This document shows positions 34,455-39,059 of a DNA stretch of 39,059 bases, piece after piece. The notes beneath the pieces were generated by a model. The model was not told the origin of the DNA and searched no databases. It saw nothing but the letters and a program-made list of their open reading frames with translations. The DNA comes from Lachnospiraceae bacterium (GTDB taxonomy: Bacteria > Bacillota > Clostridia > Lachnospirales > Lachnospiraceae): NCBI GenBank assembly GCA_024698885.1, contig JAILQQ010000014.1, positions 1-39,059 of the forward strand. The letters are read 5' to 3'. A program made the translations under genes and the position numbers. How positions within the stretch are numbered: the first letter of the stretch is position 1; each line of letters starts with the position of its first letter.

Positions 34455-35801
34455 TCAATATTTTCTGTGATTGAGCTCACCCCAGAGCTCCTTACTCTGC
34501 TCCATGATAAACGCGTTGATCTTTTCCTCGTCTATGCCGACGAACGCGCGGTCCTTGTACAGTACTTTTCCGTTTATGACCGTCGTTTTACAGTGGCGGC
34601 CCATCATCCCGAATATCATATGGCCGTCGATGTTTTCATCGGAGAAAGGCGTGAACGGCTTGTAGTCCATAATGATCAGATCCGCGGCCGCGCCCTTTTT
34701 GAGTACGCCAAGGGGTCTTCCGAAATACTTTTCGGCGATCTTCCTGTTGTTTTCAAACAGCATCTGCACGGCTTCTCCCCAGGCAACATTGGGCAGCGCC
34801 GCGTTGTGGCGCTGGATGATCAGGAATACCTTCAGACTTTCCAGCATATCGTGGGTATAGGCATCTGTTCCCATTCCCACGGTGATCCCCTTCTTCATCA
34901 TCTGAAGCACGGGAGCGCAGCCTACCGCGTTGCCCATATTTGATTCGGGATTGTTTACGGTCATGGTGCCGGTTTCCTTCAGGATGTCCATTTCCGCGGG
35001 ACTGATATGTATACAGTGGCCCAGAAGGGTCTTTTCTCCCAGGATCCCGTTATACAGCAGGCGGTTCACCGGACGGCAGCCGTACTCACGGAGACTGTCA
35101 TAAACATCATTCATCCCCTCCGCGACATGGATATGGAAGCCGGTCATGCCGTCATTGGCCTTTACCATCTTTTCAAAGGTCTTATCGGATATGGTGAACA
35201 GCGCATGTCCCCCAAACATGGCCTTGATCATGCTGTCGTTTTCATCCCTGGCCCATTTGGCAAAGTCGGCGTTTTCCTTTATCCCCTGTTCCGTTTTTTC
35301 CTCGCCGTCCCGTTCCGATACTTCGTAGCAGAGGCAGGAGCGTATGCCAAGCTCCTTTACGACATCCCGGATCGCAAAGAGAGACCCCGGGATCTCGCCG
35401 AAGCTGGCATGATGGTCAAAGATCGTCGTCACGCCGTCTCTGATGCAGTCGAGAACAGTGGCATATGCGCTGGCCTTCGTGCGGCTCAGGGTAAGCTTTC
35501 TGTCTATGGCCCACCAGGTTCCCTCCAGGATCTGAAGGAAATCGGTGGGATTGTTCCCTTCAATGGAAAGCCCTCTGGCCAGTCCGGAATAGATATGCGT
35601 ATGGGCATTGATGAGCCCCGGCATGATCACGCCGCCTTCCGCGTCGATCCACTCGGCATCCGGATATTTCTTTTTCAGGGTATCGCTGTCGCCGATCTCT
35701 GTGACAGTGTCTCCCGAAACCGCTACGGCACCGTTTTGATAGAAGGGATTCCCGGGATCTCTCGTTATGAGCATCCCGTTACCGATTAAAAGCATCTGCA
35801 T
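34455..35801 (-). CDS. ssnA: Putative aminohydrolase SsnA
   Basis: This 448-residue amidohydrolase-superfamily protein of the chlorohydrolase/guanine-deaminase-like group has metal motifs GLINAHTHIYSG, TIFDHHAS, GGHALFTISD and GMGTDAYTHD in the expected order, plus the GVLKKGAAADLII tail. It likely deaminates or hydrolyses a purine-type ring; guanine or a urate-derived intermediate is possible. The true substrate is unsettled. It is the first gene of the catabolic operon, 43 bases after the promoter. The ATG at 35801 follows GAGGAGG closely, and the ATG at 35795 is an alternative with better spacing. Confidence 0.9.
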   Translation of the reverse strand: MQMLLIGNGMLITRDPGNPFYQNGAVAVSGDTVTEIGDSDTLKKKYPDAEWIDAEGGVIMPGLINAHTHIYSGLARGLSIEGNNPTDFLQILEGTWWAIDRKLTLSRTKASAYATVLDCIRDGVTTIFDHHASFGEIPGSLFAIRDVVKELGIRSCLCYEVSERDGEEKTEQGIKENADFAKWARDENDSMIKAMFGGHALFTISDKTFEKMVKANDGMTGFHIHVAEGMNDVYDSLREYGCRPVNRLLYNGILGEKTLLGHCIHISPAEMDILKETGTMTVNNPESNMGNAVGCAPVLQMMKKGITVGMGTDAYTHDMLESLKVFLIIQRHNAALPNVAWGEAVQMLFENNRKIAEKYFGRPLGVLKKGAAADLIIMDYKPFTPFSDENIDGHMIFGMMGRHCKTTVINGKVLYKDRAFVGIDEEKINAFIMEQSKELWGELNHRKY

Positions 35802-35844
35802 AAACCTCCTCTCGATAGGATTTTTCGTAATTATACACAAAAAT

Positions 35845-35873
35845 ATTGTATCGCTGATCGATTTTTCGGTCAA
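35845..35873 (-). promoter_or_regulatory. Promoter of the ssnA-to-hydA catabolic operon
   Basis: On the minus strand TTGACC (35873-35868), exactly 17 bases and TACAAT (35850-35845). The spacer and flanks are AT-rich, with GATCGAT-like inverted bases that could hold an operator. Confidence 0.65.
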
Positions 35874-35912
35874 TACTTATAGAAAAGTATTCAAAAAATG
35901 GCTGCGGCCGGA

Positions 35913-36260
35913 TTAAAGAAAATCCGCGAATTCTTCGTTAAAGATGCTGTCGCTGAAGGCAATGAGCTTTTTGCGGTAGCTTTCATAGGCGCTTAAGATC
36001 TGTCTGGCCTTGTCGGTGAGCCTGGCGCCTCCCCCGTTCTTTCCGCCCGTACTGGACTCGATCAGCTTGACGTCCAGGCAGCTTTCCGCGTTCTTTACGA
36101 TGGTCCAGGCCTTGGAATACGCCATTTCCATAGATTTTGCGGCAGAGCGCAGGGAGCCGTGCTCCTCCACCCTGTTAAGCAGCTCGGCAACGCCCGGGCC
36201 GAAGCATTTCTGATCGGTAAAAAGCCTGGCCGATATGACAGCATGAAGCTTCTGTGACAT
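35913..36260 (-). CDS. ModE-like winged-helix regulator without molybdate-binding domain
   Basis: This 115-residue DNA-binding protein matches the N-terminal domain of ModE (LysR-like winged helix). Residues 23-60 form VAELLNRVEEHGSLRSAAKSMEMAYSKAWTIVKNAE, quoted here only as landmarks: the helix-turn-helix is at about 35-56, and the wing SSTGGKNGGGARLT is at 69-82. There is no C-terminal MOP/TOBE domain, so it cannot bind molybdate as E. coli ModE does. It may control the Mo enzymes here, directly or with a partner. AGGAGG precedes the ATG at 36260, and the gene starts 10 bases after recQ in the same operon. Confidence 0.88.
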   Translation of the reverse strand: MSQKLHAVISARLFTDQKCFGPGVAELLNRVEEHGSLRSAAKSMEMAYSKAWTIVKNAESCLDVKLIESSTGGKNGGGARLTDKARQILSAYESYRKKLIAFSDSIFNEEFADFL

Positions 36261-36270
36261 AGCTTTCCTC

Positions 36271-38529
36271 CTACACTCTGTTTGCACTGTAGTGCTCCAC
36301 GACCTCTTTCTGAATCTCCGGCGGATACATCAAAACGGTATAAGTGGTTCCTGTTTTGCTGGTCTTTTCTGCGGCTTCAATCCCCTTAGACAGCCCCAGT
36401 TCTGTCTGAACCTGGATGCTCTTTCCGTCTTCCTCACGTTCTTCCACGTATCCCATCTCAGAAAGCAGCCTGAAAACATCGGTTCCGAATATATGCTTTA
36501 CGTTATCCGCTGTCGTGATCCGGTTCAGCTCATCCTTGATTCCGGTGGCAGGAAGCAGATCACTGTACACAAACTGATCCCCATCCCCGGGGTTGAGATA
36601 AAAAGGAACCTTATGCTCCTTCCGCTTTTTCGGGGTTTTTTCCTTCGTCTCCGCTACCGTATCTTCCTCTGTGATACCGGTGACCGCTTCGGGATGCTCC
36701 TCCAAAAAGGCAGTGACCGCTTCGATGAATCTCACCCCGTATTTCTCATATTTTGCCTCACCTACACCGGATACACTGAGGACAGCCTGTTTGTCCCTCG
36801 GGACCTTGATGCTCATATCGATCATCGTCTTGTCACTGAAAATGATATACGGCGGCAGCCCTTCCTCCCTGGCGATCGTCAGCCGCAGCTTCCGAAGGGT
36901 CTCAAACAGCTCGTAGCCTGCCTTTGTAAGAGCATCCGTACTTTTCCTGCCGCGGCTCTTCGTCCCGCGCTCAGGCTCTCTGTCCTTAGTGGTCCGGATC
37001 AGGACATGCGTATCCGGATCCTTTAACGGTTCTATATTACCCAGACGGATCACGCTGTATTTATCGGCCGTCTGAACCAGATATCCCTCTGAGATCAGCT
37101 GGCTGATCAACAGTCTCAGCTCCGCTTCAGACCGGTCCTTCAGGGCACCGTAGGTTTTATAGCGATCGGTCCCCAGTTCCCTTAATCTGGCCCTGTTTGC
37201 GCCAAGCAGCGTACCAAGGACTATGTTCAGGCCGTACCTCCCCTTTGTCTCCCACACACAGTTAATGACAAGCTTTGCGTCCTGTGTCCTGTCGATCTCG
37301 GTAAACTCCCTGTGGCAATTGCCGCAGTTTTCGCACGGGGCGCTCCGCTTCTCCCCAAAATATGCCAGGATATAGTTGCGCAGGCATTCCGGGGTCCGGC
37401 AGTAGCCTTCCATGATCTGAAGTCTTTTGGCATCACGCTGTCTGATCAGATCAACGTCTTCATAGGAGATGTCGGTAAAATCCTTATGATCCAGAAGGAT
37501 GCGGTTTATCATGATGTCCTGCGGCGAAAACAGCAGGATACACTCGGCCGCTTCGCCGTCTCTTCCCGCGCGCCCGGCCTCCTGATAATAATTCTCCATG
37601 CTCTGCGGCATATTGTAATGGAGTACATACCTTACGTCGGATTTATCGATCCCCATGCCGAACGCGTTTGTCGCAACAATGACCGGGGTTCTGTCGTAGA
37701 TGAAATCGTTCTGACTTGTCTTTCTGTCTTCATTATTCATCCCGGCATGATATCTTGCCGCAGGGATCCCGGCACCGGAAAGCAGCTCAAACAGCGAATC
37801 CACATTCTTTCTGGTAGCACAATAAATGATCCCGCTGTCATCCGGATGCTTCTTCACATATTCTAACACATAATCGTCTTTTCTTTTGACCGGCTCCACA
37901 TCAAAATACAGATTCGCACGGTCAAATCCGGTCATCACGATCTTCGGCTCCCGCAGCTTCAGCACACATGCGATATCTGTCCTGACCTCTTCGGTTGCCG
38001 TCGCCGTAAAAGCACTGACGATGGGTCTTTTGGAAAGCCCGTCTATGAAATTCACGATCTTCAGATAGCTTGGCCGGAAGTCCTGTCCCCACTGTGAGAT
38101 GCAGTGGGCCTCATCCACCGTAACCATCGAGATATCGACCCTGCCTGCAAAATTGGTAAAATCATAGCTTTCAAGGCGTTCCGGTGCCACGTACAGGATT
38201 TTATAGGTCCCTTCCAGGGCTCTCTCATAAGCCTTGGATATCTGCGCCTCCGTCAGTGACGAATTGATATAGCCCGCATGGATCCCTGCCTGATTTAATG
38301 CCTTTACCTGATCCTGCATGAGGGATATGAGCGGAGATATCACGATCGTGGTCCCGGAAAACAGCATGGCCGGCACCTGATAACAAACAGACTTTCCGGA
38401 TCCCGTAGGCATGACCGAAAGAACATCCCTCCCAGCAAGGATCGCTTCTATGATCTCTTCCTGCCCGGGTTTATAGGAGTCATATCCGAAATATTTTTTT
38501 AAGATTTCTCTTGCGTCCATACTCATCAT
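36271..38529 (-). CDS. recQ: ATP-dependent DNA helicase RecQ
   Basis: This 752-residue superfamily-2 helicase unwinds DNA during recombination and repair. Walker A PTGSGKS lies at 41-47, DEAH at 139-142 in VTVDEAHCISQWGQDFRPSY, ATNAFGMGIDKSDVRYV and QEAGRAGRDG are helicase motifs V and VI, and the four-cysteine zinc site is CRTPECLRNY...CENCGNC. An HRDC domain (LFETLRKLRLTIAREEGLPP) follows, then an extra C-terminal region of about 130 residues. The start is uncertain: ATGs at 38529, 38526 and 38520 all follow only a weak AAGAAG. No clear promoter is visible in 38530-38625. It is a core gene unrelated to purine use and marks the end of the accessory region. Confidence 0.94.
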   Translation of the reverse strand: MMSMDAREILKKYFGYDSYKPGQEEIIEAILAGRDVLSVMPTGSGKSVCYQVPAMLFSGTTIVISPLISLMQDQVKALNQAGIHAGYINSSLTEAQISKAYERALEGTYKILYVAPERLESYDFTNFAGRVDISMVTVDEAHCISQWGQDFRPSYLKIVNFIDGLSKRPIVSAFTATATEEVRTDIACVLKLREPKIVMTGFDRANLYFDVEPVKRKDDYVLEYVKKHPDDSGIIYCATRKNVDSLFELLSGAGIPAARYHAGMNNEDRKTSQNDFIYDRTPVIVATNAFGMGIDKSDVRYVLHYNMPQSMENYYQEAGRAGRDGEAAECILLFSPQDIMINRILLDHKDFTDISYEDVDLIRQRDAKRLQIMEGYCRTPECLRNYILAYFGEKRSAPCENCGNCHREFTEIDRTQDAKLVINCVWETKGRYGLNIVLGTLLGANRARLRELGTDRYKTYGALKDRSEAELRLLISQLISEGYLVQTADKYSVIRLGNIEPLKDPDTHVLIRTTKDREPERGTKSRGRKSTDALTKAGYELFETLRKLRLTIAREEGLPPYIIFSDKTMIDMSIKVPRDKQAVLSVSGVGEAKYEKYGVRFIEAVTAFLEEHPEAVTGITEEDTVAETKEKTPKKRKEHKVPFYLNPGDGDQFVYSDLLPATGIKDELNRITTADNVKHIFGTDVFRLLSEMGYVEEREEDGKSIQVQTELGLSKGIEAAEKTSKTGTTYTVLMYPPEIQKEVVEHYSANRV

Positions 38530-38625
38530 TATACTTCTTGTAAACACCGAATAAGATATAATCTCTCTCTGAAATTGCGTTCATAAATAATCGGCTCCTG
38601 TTTCATAATATTTTATCCAACTCCT

Positions 38626-38666
38626 TAGGAACTGTCAAAAAATAACTTGTGCACCTTTTGAAGGTG
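38626..38666 (+). repeat. Inverted copy of the left-edge element end
   Basis: TAGGAACTGTCAAAAAATAA at 38626-38645 is the reverse complement of 121-140 with one mismatch. The following ACTTGTGCACCTTT (38644-38658) also equals the first bases of the window. A small hairpin (38652-38657 with 38661-38666) lies at the inner end. It probably marks the terminus of a related mobile element. Confidence 0.6.
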
Positions 38667-38687
38667 AACTACCCGACTAGTGATGAG

Positions 38688-38719
38688 AGCACTTTGCGCG
38701 ATGCAGGGTGCTTTTTTTT
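38688..38719 (+). terminator. Terminator-like hairpin with T8 tract
   Basis: AGCAC (38688-38692) pairs with GTGCT (38708-38712), with a short inner TGC/GCA stem, followed by eight T. No plus-strand gene lies directly upstream, so it may belong to the mobile-element end or a small RNA. Confidence 0.55.
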
Positions 38720-38731
38720 GATAGAAATTAG

Positions 38732-38842
38732 GAAGAAACGGTACTAAACACAGAAATTGGTTTTGAAGAAATGGAACAACACTCTTGAAATCTTGAAGAA
38801 ACGGTACTATAATCTGTTTATAGTTATGTAGAAACGGAACAA
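38732..38842 (+). repeat. Four-copy 15-bp iteron array (likely operators)
   Basis: Copies start at 38732, 38765, 38795 and 38828 with consensus GAAGAAACGGTACTA/GAAGAAATGGAACAA. Copies 1 and 3 are identical and end GGTACTA; copies 2 and 4 end GGAACAA. Spacing is 33, 30 and 33 bases, about three helical turns, so all sites face the same side of DNA. Copy 3 covers the promoter spacer and the -10 box. Confidence 0.75.
38785..38813 (+). promoter_or_regulatory. Promoter of the AAA ATPase gene, embedded in the iterons
   Basis: TTGAAA (38785-38790), 17 bases and TATAAT (38808-38813). A protein bound to iterons 3 and 4 would block polymerase, suggesting autoregulation. Confidence 0.65.
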
Positions 38843-38862
38843 TACTGTTTTGAGGAGATAAT

Positions 38863-39059
38863 ATGTTCAAAAGAAAAGCTTTAGAAAAGCTGAAATATTG
38901 GAAAGAAAAAAAGGCTCCAAAGTATTCTGTGCTTTTGGAGGGGGCCAGGCGTGTTGGAAAATCGACAATTGCCGAAGAATTTGCAAAGCAGGAGTATAGG
39001 TCATATATAAAAGTGGATTTTGCTAACATAACACAGGATGTCCTTGATGTGTTCGATGA
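38863..39059 (+). CDS. AAA-type ATP-binding protein, N-terminal part (runs off the window)
   Basis: Only the first 65 residues are present. A basic start (MFKRKALEKLKYWKEKK) is followed by a P-loop LEGARRVGKST with Walker A at 27-35 and AEEFAKQEYRSYIKVDF. This is the usual N-terminus of archaeal/clostridial-type AAA proteins with a DUF4143 C-terminus, which cannot be checked here. GAGGAG sits six bases before the ATG. The gene is AT-richer than the purine cluster and lies next to the inverted-repeat end, so it may be mobile cargo. Confidence 0.7.
   Translation, partial: MFKRKALEKLKYWKEKKAPKYSVLLEGARRVGKSTIAEEFAKQEYRSYIKVDFANITQDVLDVFD

Noticed and set aside
38625..39029. Minus-strand 134-codon open frame with repeated VPFL
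   Set aside because: The repeated residues are the iterons read in reverse, and the frame runs through the ATPase coding strand.
1..39059. CRISPR array, prophage genes, tRNA or rRNA genes
   Set aside because: No regularly spaced direct repeats of the right size, phage structural genes, or cloverleaf/rRNA sequences were recognised.

Overview
The window looks like chromosomal DNA of an anaerobic, probably gut-dwelling clostridium (Bacillota, most likely Lachnospiraceae-like). The signs are strong AGGAGG-type ribosome sites, moderate GC content, clostridial-type lipoproteins and an enzyme set typical of purine-fermenting anaerobes. I see no tRNA, rRNA or CRISPR array. The species assignment is inference.

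Layout. At 1-141 lies the end of a small inverted-repeat element, then a methyltransferase and a broken FkbM methyltransferase. A chemoreceptor (1345-3387, minus) is divergent from adenine deaminase and an overlapping cysteine desulfurase-like gene (3864-6741, plus). Between the two divergent genes sits a remarkable multi-branched palindromic element (3627-3837). Next come a three-subunit molybdenum hydroxylase xdhABC (6748-10525, minus), the Mo-cofactor cytidylyltransferase mocA (10601-11233, plus) and a fused Fe-S/Mo hydroxylase of the selenium-dependent xanthine dehydrogenase type (11216-13804, minus). A selenium operon follows (18134 down to 13947: Se/S-carrier-like protein, yqeC, yqeB, selD, yedE, yedF). 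A short AT-richer insert holds an orphan HigA antitoxin and a DUF4097 lipoprotein. A nucleoside-type ABC importer (24604 down to 19612) has a probable leader-peptide attenuator. An eight-gene catabolic operon runs from 35801 down to 24830 (ssnA, ygfK, dpaL/ygeX, ygeY, ygeW, carbamate kinase, ridA, dihydropyrimidinase). Last come a ModE-like regulator and recQ, then an inverted copy of the left-end repeat and the start of an AAA ATPase gene.

How it works together (established family knowledge plus inference). The importer brings in purine nucleosides or bases. Adenine deaminase makes hypoxanthine. The molybdenum hydroxylases interconvert hypoxanthine, xanthine and urate, using Mo-cytidine cofactor from MocA and labile selenium handled by SelD, YqeB, YqeC, YedE and YedF and possibly the desulfurase. 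The ssnA-to-hydA operon then opens and dismantles the purine ring without oxygen: aminohydrolase, flavin/Fe-S oxidoreductase, cyclic-amide hydrolase, M20 hydrolase and carbamoyltransferase. 2,3-Diaminopropionate goes to pyruvate and ammonia through DpaL with RidA, and carbamoyl phosphate is cashed in for ATP by carbamate kinase. There is no uricase or allantoinase, consistent with the anaerobic urate/purine degradation cluster reported for gut bacteria and with the E. coli ygeW-ssnA-xdhD region. The cluster as a whole is therefore known in type. The less explained parts are its regulation, its flanking repeats and the exact chemistry of YgfK, YgeW and YgeY.
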